Under the pieces are notes generated by a model. The model was not told where the DNA came from, made no database searches, and saw only the letters and a program-made list of their open reading frames with translations. The translations under genes and the position numbers were made by a program. A stretch of 42,201 nucleotides of DNA from CAYWFU01 sp964457585 (lineage in GTDB: Bacteria; JACRDZ01): positions 1-42,201 of the forward strand of contig CAYWFU010000020.1 of the NCBI GenBank assembly GCA_964457585.1. Reading direction: 5' to 3'. Of the stretch, positions 23,853 to 30,748 are shown in pieces. Position 1 is the first letter of the stretch, and the number at the start of each line of letters is the position of its first letter.

Positions 23853-25153
23853 TGCGATTAAAATTTGTTACAATATTTTATTTCATTTTTTTTACTATTT
23901 CATGTTCAGCAATTGCTGATGAATTGAAATTTAAAGGAACTATTGATTATTTACAGTCTTCATTTAAACAAAATAAAGATTTAAAAAATATACCTGATTC
24001 ATGGTATGAATTAAAATTTTCACCGATTATTGAATATTCACCCAATGATCTTCTCAAAATAAATCTAGAACCGGACATAAGAAAAAATTTTAATTTAGAA
24101 GAAAGAAATAATTATAATTTTCGTGAATTATGGGTGGAAATATTAGAAGAAAAATGGTCAATAAAAATTGGCAAACAAATAATTGAATGGGGACGCACAG
24201 ATACTATTAAACCTGCTAATGTATTCAATGTAAAAGATTTAACTGATTTAATAAATAATATAGATACCGGCATACATGCTGTAGAATTTTCTCATTATAT
24301 TGGAATGCATGAATTAGAACTGGTATGGATACCTGTTTTTACTCCTCATCGATTGCCGTATAACGAAAATAATCGCTGGTTTATCTTTCCTCGTACAAAA
24401 ATATTAAATTCGGGACCGGTAAATTTGAAATATTATATTGATGAAAATAATCTTCCAGAAAAAAATATAAATTCTTCAGAATACGGAATACGATTTAATT
24501 ATCTGGGTACCGGATTTGACTGGGCAATTACAGGCGCAAAAAGTTTTGACCGCATTCCAACATATTTTCAACAGGAACAGGGAAGCTATGATTTTCAAAA
24601 AAACGAAGCTTTAATACATGTCCTCCCTAATTATAAAAGCATTTATCTTGTCGGTGTTGATGGAGCAGCAGCAATCTCTCAATATGGATTAAGGACAGAT
24701 TTAGCTTATGTATTTACTGAAGATATGAAAAGTGCTAAAGATGAGATTGACGACCCATATTTGCAAATGGTATTTGGCATGGATAGAAATTTCAGTCGTA
24801 TATTCAGAGATTGGGATTTATTTATTTTATTGCAATATGCTCTGGATAAGGAACTGCCTGTTCAGGGTAAGGAAAATCAAGATGAACCATATTCAAAATT
24901 AAAACATTTTTATCGTCAGGCAGGTCTTTTTAATTCTGAACTTAAATTTTCTGAATTTAAAAAATTGGTATTTAAAGGATTTAGTAATTTGGAAAAAGAA
25001 GATTATTTATTCCAGATGGAATATGTATATAAACCATGGGATGTTGTAGAAACAATGATCGGCGGAGATATTCCTGGTGGAAAAAAAGACGGATTTTTTG
25101 GATATTTTGATAAAAGTGATCGAATGCGGATTGGGGTAAAATATTATTTTTAG
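23852..25153 (+). CDS. Outer-membrane beta-barrel protein, DUF1302-like
   Basis: A 433-residue exported protein with a signal peptide (about 1-22, SCSAIADE) and alternating amphipathic strands throughout, ending in an aromatic terminal strand RIGVKYYF as outer-membrane barrels do. GKQIIEWGRTDTIKPANVFN is the word I associate with DUF1302-type barrels, which often occur next to LolA-like proteins and RND (MMPL) pumps. Here an ABC exporter replaces the RND pump. It starts with GTG overlapping the previous stop (GAGG about 9 bases upstream). It is the last gene of the operon; no clear terminator follows. Confidence 0.8.
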   Translation: MRLKFVTIFYFIFFTISCSAIADELKFKGTIDYLQSSFKQNKDLKNIPDSWYELKFSPIIEYSPNDLLKINLEPDIRKNFNLEERNNYNFRELWVEILEEKWSIKIGKQIIEWGRTDTIKPANVFNVKDLTDLINNIDTGIHAVEFSHYIGMHELELVWIPVFTPHRLPYNENNRWFIFPRTKILNSGPVNLKYYIDENNLPEKNINSSEYGIRFNYLGTGFDWAITGAKSFDRIPTYFQQEQGSYDFQKNEALIHVLPNYKSIYLVGVDGAAAISQYGLRTDLAYVFTEDMKSAKDEIDDPYLQMVFGMDRNFSRIFRDWDLFILLQYALDKELPVQGKENQDEPYSKLKHFYRQAGLFNSELKFSEFKKLVFKGFSNLEKEDYLFQMEYVYKPWDVVETMIGGDIPGGKKDGFFGYFDKSDRMRIGVKYYF

Positions 25154-25162
25154 TATATTTGC

Positions 25163-25363
25163 AACTATTCAGCACAATTTAGCGGATAATGCATAAAATA
25201 TTGTATTGGCGTGCACCTTTGGCTTTCCGACATGTTTAATCCCCAATAAATAATGTCGGGGACGAATCCATTTTTCAGTTTAAATATAAAATCTGGATTC
25301 CCGCTTAAACACTGCGGGAATGACAGACTCTCCTACACCGCGAAATAAATGTGCTGAATAGTT
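25163..25363. mobile_element. MITE-like 201-bp element with 14-bp terminal inverted repeats
   Basis: AACTATTCAGCACA (25163-25176) and TGTGCTGAATAGTT (25350-25363) are exact reverse complements; similarity continues weakly inward. Inside are hairpins CCGACAT/ATGTCGG (25228-25261 region) and ATTCCCGC/GCGGGAAT (around 25306-25322), and a CCCC-AATAATGTCGGGGAC segment also seen near 3720. There is no reading frame. It fills the gap between the barrel gene and the AbrB-PIN pair. Confidence 0.55.
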
Positions 25364-25378
25364 ATAAAAATTCTTCTC

Positions 25379-25406
25379 TTGACAAAATGTAAGAAATATG
25401 ATAATT
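25379..25406 (+). promoter_or_regulatory. Promoter of the AbrB-PIN operon
   Basis: TTGACA (25379-25384) followed 15-16 bp later by GATAAT/ATAATT (25400-25406). It is slightly short-spaced, as expected for a promoter kept low and autoregulated by an AbrB-type antitoxin. Confidence 0.45.
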
Positions 25407-25442
25407 TTAATGAAAATTTGAAAAAGTAAGGAGTAAATATAA

Positions 25443-25694
25443 ATGTATTCTTCTACTGTTACATCTAAAGGGCAAACTACTATTCCTAAAAAAATTAGAA
25501 AATTGTTACATTTAAAATCTAAAGATAAAATTGTTTACATTTATGAAGATAATAAAGTTTTTCTGAAGCCAATTAAAGGGACTATTCTTAATCTTAAAGG
25601 TGTTATTAAACATTCCATAAAAAAACCAATTGATTTTTATAAATTAAGAGATGAAGTAAAACAGAAAATTGCCAAAGAATCGATAGAGGAGTAG
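25443..25694 (+). CDS. AbrB/SpoVT-type antitoxin
   Basis: An 83-residue swapped-hairpin DNA-binding protein. The N-terminal half has the family pattern STVTSKGQTTIPKKIRK followed by KDKIVYIYEDNKVFLKPI. The C-terminal tail (about 50-83) is charged and would wrap the toxin. AAGGAG precedes the start by about ten bases. The next gene, a PIN ribonuclease, begins one base after its stop, the usual antitoxin-toxin order, so it should neutralise that toxin and repress their shared promoter. Confidence 0.92.
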   Translation: MYSSTVTSKGQTTIPKKIRKLLHLKSKDKIVYIYEDNKVFLKPIKGTILNLKGVIKHSIKKPIDFYKLRDEVKQKIAKESIEE

Positions 25695-25695
25695 A

Positions 25696-26097
25696 ATGAT
25701 TTTTTTAGATACAAACATTATATTGCGTTATTTGACATGGGATGATCCAAAAAAAGCTGATAAGTGTGATTCTCTCTTTAAAAGAGTAAGCGAAGGCAAA
25801 AAAATTCTTTTTACCACTACATTAGTTATTGCTGAAGTAATTTGGACATTAGAAAAAGCATATAAACTACCCAAGAAAGAGATAGTGACATATGTTCAAC
25901 AGATATTAAATACTCCTAATATTAAACTTGATGAAAAGGATATATTACTTGCTTCAATAGGTCTTTATGAAATTAAAGGGATTGATTTTATTGACGCTTA
26001 TAATGCTACTATGATAGAAACTAAAAATATTAATTCTCTTTATTCTTATGATAAACATTTTGATTTAATTTCTTCTCTTAAGAGGTTAGAACCATGA
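25696..26097 (+). CDS. PIN-domain ribonuclease toxin (VapC-like)
   Basis: A 133-residue PIN nuclease; family toxins cut RNA when free of their antitoxin. The acidic active-site set is complete: D5 in FLDTNIILRYL, E47 in VIAEVIW, D97 and D100 in GIDFIDAYNA, and D119 in SYDKHFD. Translation is coupled to the AbrB antitoxin, whose last codons contain the GAGGAG Shine-Dalgarno. The pair looks intact, unlike the broken genes that follow on the other strand. Confidence 0.93.
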   Translation: MIFLDTNIILRYLTWDDPKKADKCDSLFKRVSEGKKILFTTTLVIAEVIWTLEKAYKLPKKEIVTYVQQILNTPNIKLDEKDILLASIGLYEIKGIDFIDAYNATMIETKNINSLYSYDKHFDLISSLKRLEP

Positions 26098-26187
26098 ATA
26101 TATAAATTAACATTAATTGCAGATATGACATGGTTCCAAGACAGGACATAAAAAATTTAAGATGGATGGTAATCCCACGATTACAAA

Positions 26188-26487
26188 TTACGTTTCAGTT
26201 TTACCTTCCACAATTTTTATTTCTTCCTCCGTTAATCCATATAAATCATAGACCATCTGGTCAATCTGGTGTTCGTAGTTGTGTACTTTGGTTTGTTTAG
26301 CGGAATTATCGGGATAATCAGCGTCTTTTGTTATTGAAAGAATTTTGTCGACAAGATTAATAAATGGTTTTTGTTCTGATAAAGATATTTCCGTTATCAG
26401 AATATTTTTTAAGAACATTGCTTTGCAAATAAAAAATCCACCTGCTTTTGGGACTGTGATTTTTTTACAAAACCATTTGATTAATTA
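26188..26487 (-). pseudogene. Detached C-terminal tail of an Eco57I-like DNA methyltransferase (copy 1)
   Basis: The reading frame corresponds to the last ~95 residues of the full-length methyltransferase at 30749-34024. Shared words include TVPKAGGFFI, SEQ.PFINLVDKI and HNYEHQIDQMVY, then TEEEIKIVE. Similarity starts abruptly at LIKW (near 26487), just after a stop codon, and nothing of the catalytic domain is present. A Met-initiated frame covers only 26188-26418, without a Shine-Dalgarno site. I read it as a gene remnant left by recombination, joined directly to a truncated PIN gene. Confidence 0.8.
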
Positions 26488-26491
26488 TTTT

Positions 26492-26578
26492 CTATAGAGT
26501 TATATCTTTCTTCTCTGGTTCCGTATCTGAATAGATATAAATAAGTATATTTGTATCAACGAATATTTTATTTTGCAT
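26492..26578 (-). pseudogene. Truncated PIN-domain toxin
   Basis: Only 28 codons remain, beginning MQNKIFVDTNILIYIY, the hallmark N-terminus of a PIN nuclease with the first catalytic Asp. The frame ends at TAG (26494-26492), a few bases before the methyltransferase tail fragment starts. The remaining acidic residues of the active site are gone, so no nuclease can form. The ATG overlaps the 3' end of the antitoxin gene by 11 bases, the normal arrangement for such pairs. Confidence 0.75.
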
Positions 26579-26762
26579 ATATTTCTTCTCTGTTAAATTT
26601 CCATTTTTTAGTATCAATCTTTATCTGATCTGATAGTAGTTCTTTTTCTATATCTCTTTTAACTCTTACTGTAACTTCCAAATCGTGATGTATAAATTTT
26701 TTAGGTAATTCAATTGTCAATGATTTATTTTTTATTTTCATTCGTTTTTTTACTATTAACAT
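26568..26762 (-). CDS. Putative antitoxin, orphaned by loss of its PIN toxin
   Basis: A 64-residue protein, MLIVKKRMKIKNKSLTIELP at the start and WKFNREEIYAK at the end. The beta-hairpin-like N-terminus and the acidic/basic tail fit small VapB-like antitoxins, but I do not recognise the exact family. The start is set at 26762 because GGAGGG lies just upstream within the longer frame (from 26774). The overlapping gene is a PIN toxin truncated to 28 codons, so this antitoxin has no functional partner here. It may still be expressed and act as an anti-addiction factor. Confidence 0.6.
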   Translation of the reverse strand: MLIVKKRMKIKNKSLTIELPKKFIHHDLEVTVRVKRDIEKELLSDQIKIDTKKWKFNREEIYAK

Positions 26763-26864
26763 TTTTCCCTCCATAGCATGAAATTATTTAACTAATATTC
26801 CTAATTATTTTATATTTTAACATTAAATATGGATAAATCATAATAAATTATTTAACTTTCCACA

Positions 26865-26999
26865 TTAATTTGTGTTCCTTATGAAAGCATAACAAGGATA
26901 CTTGCAGCCATGTGAACAACCCTCTACATGATTTAAACAAAAATCAGTGTATTCCACTTCGCTTTTATATAAAAGTGATTTTCTTATAATAGTTTGCAT
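26865..26999 (-). pseudogene. Truncated three-Cys-motif protein (partner of TcmP)
   Basis: A 44-codon frame that begins MQTIIRKSLLYKSEVEYTDF and contains CLNHVEGCSHGCKYPCYAF. The CX3CX3C arrangement (C28, C32, C36) with preceding 'NHVEGCSHGC' is the signature I associate with the three-Cys-motif family whose genes sit next to TcmP. Family members are several times longer; here the frame stops after FIRNTN. The ATG is 3 bp beyond the TcmP stop with AAGGGAG upstream, showing the original operon. The downstream gap to 26763 is AT-rich and holds no recognisable remainder of the gene. Confidence 0.7.
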
Positions 27000-27001
27000 A
27001 T

Positions 27002-27487
27002 TTAAAAAAGACTCCCTTGACCGTTTGAATTTGATTTAATAATACTATTCCATATTTTTTGTGCAAGTTTCGTATCCTTTGATGCAAGAATTAAAACATT
27101 AGAATCTCCGCATATTATATTGCAATTAGATGGTTTGCTAGTTCTTTTTGTTAATGCATTTGCATTGATTTCATTAATATCAAAATAAAAATATTCGTTG
27201 AAAGGAGCTTCATCTCTATTTAAAACTCTGATCCCGCCACCATCAATTTCTTTATTTTCATATCTTATAACACATTTTCCCGGACCAGCAAATAAATCTA
27301 TAAATACAGCATTCCCTTTATTCGAAAATTTTCTTCTTGCTTCACGTGAAGCATTTAAATATCGTTCTAAGTAAAAATATTTATCTTCCGCCCATGAACC
27401 TACACATTGAACTGGGAGAGAATCAGACCCTAATATAGGGCAATTATTATCTTTGTCTTTACAATTATCACTTTTACAATTTCTCAT
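27002..27487 (-). pseudogene. tcmP: Internally deleted TcmP (three-Cys-motif partner protein)
   Basis: A 161-residue frame with the N- and C-terminal ends of TcmP but not its middle. The first 130 residues contain VGSWAEDKYFYLERYLNA, the SAM-binding-like VFIDLFAGPGKC (61-72) and NCNIICGDSN. Immediately afterwards comes ILASKDTKLAQKIWNSI ending NGQGSLF, which is how TcmP proteins normally finish. From memory the family is about twice this length, so some 150 or more residues seem to be lost without breaking the frame. The start is well supported by GTGAGG eight bases upstream. TcmP function is unknown; it is paired with a three-Cys-motif protein. Confidence 0.7.
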
Positions 27488-27501
27488 TTATATTAACCTC
27501 A

Positions 27502-27897
27502 CTATTTATTAAAATTTTCTACAATCTTTATTTCTTCCTCTGTCAATCTATATAATTCATATACCATCTGGTCAATCTGGGATTCGTATTCATGGACTTT
27601 GGCTTGTTTGGTGAAGTTATTAGGATAATCGGCGTCTTTGGTGATGGCAAAAATTTTGTCTACAAAATTAATAAATGGCTGCTGTTCCGATAAAGATATT
27701 TCTTTTATCGGAATATTTTTTAAGAACATTACTTTGTAAATAAAAAATCCGCCAGCTTTTGGAACTGTAGTTTTTTTTGTTTGCTCTGCTGCAAACTGCG
27801 CTTGTTCAAATTGCCTTTTCTCTTCTTCAGTAAGTTCCCATTCACAATACTCTTTTGAGACTTGTTCCCATTCTTCCAAAATCACAGCTCTATTCAT
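27502..27897 (-). CDS. Chimeric ORF: unknown N-terminus fused to methyltransferase C-terminal tail (copy 2)
   Basis: A 131-residue frame. Residues 1-40 (start MNRAVILEEWEQVSKEYCEW) are charged and helical and are not recognised. From residue 41 (KKTTVPKAGGFFIYKVMFLK) to the end it matches the tail of the full-length methyltransferase at 30749-34024; the junction falls in an A-rich stretch near 27777. AAGGAGAT precedes the ATG, so it may be translated. That Shine-Dalgarno lies within a 7-codon leader frame (ATG 27917, MAKEIKK) whose TGA overlaps the start and which has its own AAGGAGG. TcmP begins 14 bp downstream. It is either a recombination product or a remnant. Confidence 0.6.
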   Translation of the reverse strand: MNRAVILEEWEQVSKEYCEWELTEEEKRQFEQAQFAAEQTKKTTVPKAGGFFIYKVMFLKNIPIKEISLSEQQPFINFVDKIFAITKDADYPNNFTKQAKVHEYESQIDQMVYELYRLTEEEIKIVENFNK

Positions 27898-28039
27898 TTT
27901 TTTATCTCCTTAGCCATAATCACCCTCCTTAAATTATGACTTATTAATAATAATTATTTTGTCAGGGATTAAAAATATTTAGACTTCTAAATAAATATAA
28001 ATGGCAAAAATGGCAAAATTTAATTTTAAGAAATTTATA

Positions 28040-28068
28040 TTGACATATATTGTATATTGTGTTATATT
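28040..28068 (+). promoter_or_regulatory. Near-consensus promoter with tandem TATATTGT words
   Basis: TTGACA (28040-28045), 17 bp, TATATT (28063-28068). The spacer and -10 contain the repeated word ATATTGT (two abutting copies around 28048-28061), a possible regulator site. It drives the gene at 28101. Confidence 0.6.
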
Positions 28069-28100
28069 ATAAAAAATAATATTTATTTGGAGGTGAAATT

Positions 28101-28451
28101 ATGGGTGAATGGAAAAAATTTATTTCGGAAGGCAGGGGTGTCGCTCCTAAAATCGGGATAAGAAAAGGTGGTCAAATAGGTTTAAATATTTCGGCATTAA
28201 AAAAATTTAAATTAGATAATTATAAATATGTGGTCTTTTTTATCAATGAAGATGACATGAAAATTGGCATAAAACCAATAAATAGTGAAATGGAAGAAGG
28301 TGCTTGTAAATTAAGAATATCTAAAAGTGGTGTTTCTGTTTCAGCTAAGAATTTTATAAATACATACAATTTAGAAAATATTAAAAAAACAAATTTAATT
28401 TGTGAATGGGATAATGAAAATGAAATGATTATTGCAAAATATAATAAATAA
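28101..28451 (+). CDS. Conserved hypothetical protein, possible small regulator
   Basis: A 116-residue soluble protein. Recognisable pattern: GRGVAPKIGIRKGGQIGLN then a lysine-rich helix, YKYVVFFINEDDMKIGIKPI and the C-terminal block EGACKLRISKSGVSVSAKNFI. I have an impression of a small conserved family in accessory regions but no function I can name. The first block could be an AbrB-like beta-hairpin, and the strong Shine-Dalgarno GGAGGTG and near-consensus promoter suggest real expression. The NYN remnant follows 23 bp downstream on the same strand, so the two formed an operon. Confidence 0.65.
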   Translation: MGEWKKFISEGRGVAPKIGIRKGGQIGLNISALKKFKLDNYKYVVFFINEDDMKIGIKPINSEMEEGACKLRISKSGVSVSAKNFINTYNLENIKKTNLICEWDNENEMIIAKYNK

Positions 28452-28474
28452 GATAAACGAAAGGTGAAAACGCA

Positions 28475-28737
28475 ATGTGTCCACTAAATAATCAAGAACA
28501 TTTAAATGGTAAAGTTGCTGTTTTTATAGATGCAGCGAATATAATACAGTTGTATTAATGAGTGGTGATAGTGATTTTGTTTCTTTAGTTAATTTATTAA
28601 AAGGCAATGGTAAAAAGGTGATAATTATATCAACTCGTTGGCATGTAGCAAAAGATTTAATAAATGCTGCTGATTATTATATGGATATTAATAAATTTAA
28701 GGATTTTTGGGAATACGACAACGACAAACATTCCTAA
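28475..28737 (+). pseudogene. NYN-domain (LabA/DUF88-like) ribonuclease, internally deleted
   Basis: Two overlapping frames carry the two ends of one NYN protein. The first (28475-28558) gives KVAVFIDAANI, the N-terminal strand with the catalytic Asp, then stops. The second (28558-28737, shifted frame) gives VVLMSGDSDFVSLVNLLKG, then KVIIIST and INAADYYMDI, the C-terminal half with the second acidic site. Between them roughly 80-100 residues are missing. Reading the second frame backwards gives YNTVV directly after the DAAN region, so the break lies within a few bases of 28537-28546, near the word GAATAT, a possible microhomology. TAATG overlaps the two frames. AAAGGTG precedes the first ATG. 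Confidence 0.8.
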
Positions 28738-28746
28738 AATCACAAA

Positions 28747-28781
28747 ACCCGTTTGTATGCCCGAAGGCATAACAAACGGGT
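28747..28781. terminator. Strong stem-loop after the NYN remnant, possible terminator
   Basis: ACCCGTTTGT-ATGCC-CGAA-GGCAT-A-ACAAACGGGT: a 15-bp stem with one bulged A and a CGAA tetraloop. It starts 10 bp after the NYN stop. On the plus strand no T-run follows; on the minus strand a T-rich TTTTGTGATTTT does. A structural element is certain, its role as terminator less so. Confidence 0.5.
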
Positions 28782-28848
28782 CTCGGATGACTTGTCTACA
28801 TATATAATAACCTATAATGATAAAGATTGTCAATAAAAATTTATAAAT

Positions 28849-28888
28849 CGAATTGAATCATAAAAAATGTTACCCAAGTTATTTTAAA
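28849..28888 (+). repeat. 40-bp dispersed direct repeat, left copy
   Basis: Starts CGAATTGAATCATAAAAAAT and ends GTTATTTTAAA. It matches 42151-42190 at 37 of 40 positions in the same orientation. It lies 64 bp upstream of the OLD-nuclease start codon. The rest of 28782-28951 is AT-rich and holds only a weak promoter-like region. Confidence 0.8.
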
Positions 28889-28951
28889 TTAAAATTCATT
28901 TGAATTATTAAATTATAATATATATTAATAACAATTTCAGAGGTGATAGCC

Positions 28952-30733
28952 TTGTTTATTAAAACTATAACTATTAAAAATTTTAGGTCTATTTTAAATG
29001 ACAATTTTAATGTCAATAATTTAAATATGATTGTTGGAAATAACGATGTTGGAAAATCAAATTATTTAAAAGCATTAAATTTATTTTTTAATGGACAAAC
29101 TGATCCTGGAAAAAATTTTAAATTTGAAGATGATTATTGTAATTTTGCTCAACATAAAAACAAAAAAGCGGATGAAATAAATATTGAAATAATTTTTACT
29201 CCACCTAAAACTTATATGGAAGGGAGAGAAGTTATATGGAAAAAATCATGGCGAAAAAAAGGTTTTTTTGAAGAAGAAATAACATATGTTGACGGTGATG
29301 AGATATCCGGTAAAACAAAGATACGCGCATGGCTGAAGCATTTAAGATATAAATATGTTCCAGCAATAAAAGGAAGTAAATATTTTTCAGATTTATTACT
29401 TGATTTACATAATACTCTTCTTATAACAATTGAACAGGAGTTGAAAGATGCAGGCACAGGATTTATTTCTAAAATTAGAGAGAATACAAAAAGTATTTCT
29501 GATAATTTATTTTCAAAATTAGGGCTTGAAAGTAATATTAATTTACCTGGTGATTTAAGCAGTTTGTTTTCAACTCTTGAGTTCCAAACTAAAAATGGAC
29601 AAAATATAGTTCCGTTAAATCAAAGGGGCGATGGAATTAAAGCCAGACATATTCCGATAATTCTTGAATATCTTGCTGTGCAAGAAAATACTATTACTGC
29701 TCAAGGAACTGTGAGAACATCCACAATATGGGGCTATGAGGAACCAGAAAATAATTTAGAAATGACAAAAGCGTTTGAATTAGCAAACGAATTTTTAAAT
29801 TATGCTGAAGATATACAAATATTTTTAACGACACATTCACCTGCTTTTTATTCTCTTGGGGATAAAAATTCGAAAAGTATAAATACTTATTTTATTAATC
29901 TTGAAGAAAATAATACTCCATCTAGGTTATCACTTACAGGGAATGATAATAATCTTGATAATAAAATGGGAATATTACCTATTATAACACCTCATATTAA
30001 AGAAAAATTAAAAGAAATTAAAGAACTTGAAAATTCGAATAAAAAGTATCAACAAGAAATTCAACAAATGAATAAACCTACATTATTTGTAGAAGGTGAA
30101 ACAGATGTAAAAATATTACAAAAAGCTATTGAATTAAATATTAATGCGGTTTCTTTATTAAATAGTATAATTATTAAAAGTGATAAAAGTGCAGGATGTA
30201 ATTATGTGAAAGATATGTTGATTGGTTGGGCACATTCCCGAAAAAAAATAAAAACTGCTGGATTATTTGATAATGATGAAGATTCTAAAAAAGCAAAAAA
30301 AGAAGTAGATGGTAGTAAAAAATGTACATCAGCTAAACAAAATGAATTATTAAAAACATTTCTTTTAGAAAAATCCCCTCATATAATTGAAATTTATAAA
30401 AAAGGTATAACTCTGCCATTTTCTATAGAAGATTTATTCCCACCTTTCATATTTAAACATGCAGTTACAAATAATTGGTTAGAAGATAAGGATTTAATAG
30501 GTATTAATAATTTTAATGATCGAACAAAAAGCTTTAATGATTATTGCAAAGAAAAAGGATTAACAGATGATGAATTCCTTTATCTAAAAAGAGTTAAAAT
30601 ATTTAATAAAGAAAATTTTACTAATTATGTATGCGGATTAAAAAATGAAGATGCAATTAATGCATTTTTATGTTTTAATAAATTAATTGAAGAAATAAAA
30701 TCATTTTTCCAGACTCAACTCAACCCTAATTAA
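28952..30733 (+). CDS. OLD-family ATP-dependent nuclease (AAA ATPase plus Toprim)
   Basis: A 593-residue protein of the overcoming-lysogenization-defect family. An ABC/SMC-like ATPase is split around an insert: Walker A GNNDVGKS at 29-36, RGDGIKARHIPIILEYL as the signature-like helix, Walker B region WGYEEPENNLE at 260-270 and the switch TTHS at 293-296. A C-terminal Toprim nuclease follows, with VEGETD at 380-385 and FDND at 439-442. OLD proteins act in phage defence, alone or with UvrD-like GajB (Gabija); no GajB-like helicase is adjacent. The start is TTG at 28952, six bases after AGAGGTG; the longer GTG frame lies inside that site. It converges on the methyltransferase with 15 bp between stops. 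Confidence 0.9.
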   Translation: MFIKTITIKNFRSILNDNFNVNNLNMIVGNNDVGKSNYLKALNLFFNGQTDPGKNFKFEDDYCNFAQHKNKKADEINIEIIFTPPKTYMEGREVIWKKSWRKKGFFEEEITYVDGDEISGKTKIRAWLKHLRYKYVPAIKGSKYFSDLLLDLHNTLLITIEQELKDAGTGFISKIRENTKSISDNLFSKLGLESNINLPGDLSSLFSTLEFQTKNGQNIVPLNQRGDGIKARHIPIILEYLAVQENTITAQGTVRTSTIWGYEEPENNLEMTKAFELANEFLNYAEDIQIFLTTHSPAFYSLGDKNSKSINTYFINLEENNTPSRLSLTGNDNNLDNKMGILPIITPHIKEKLKEIKELENSNKKYQQEIQQMNKPTLFVEGETDVKILQKAIELNINAVSLLNSIIIKSDKSAGCNYVKDMLIGWAHSRKKIKTAGLFDNDEDSKKAKKEVDGSKKCTSAKQNELLKTFLLEKSPHIIEIYKKGITLPFSIEDLFPPFIFKHAVTNNWLEDKDLIGINNFNDRTKSFNDYCKEKGLTDDEFLYLKRVKIFNKENFTNYVCGLKNEDAINAFLCFNKLIEEIKSFFQTQLNPN

Positions 30734-30748
30734 TATTATACAAAATAA

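Noticed and set aside
28952..30733. Gabija (GajAB) system
   Set aside because: The OLD-like protein resembles GajA in general layout, but no UvrD-like GajB gene is adjacent on either side.
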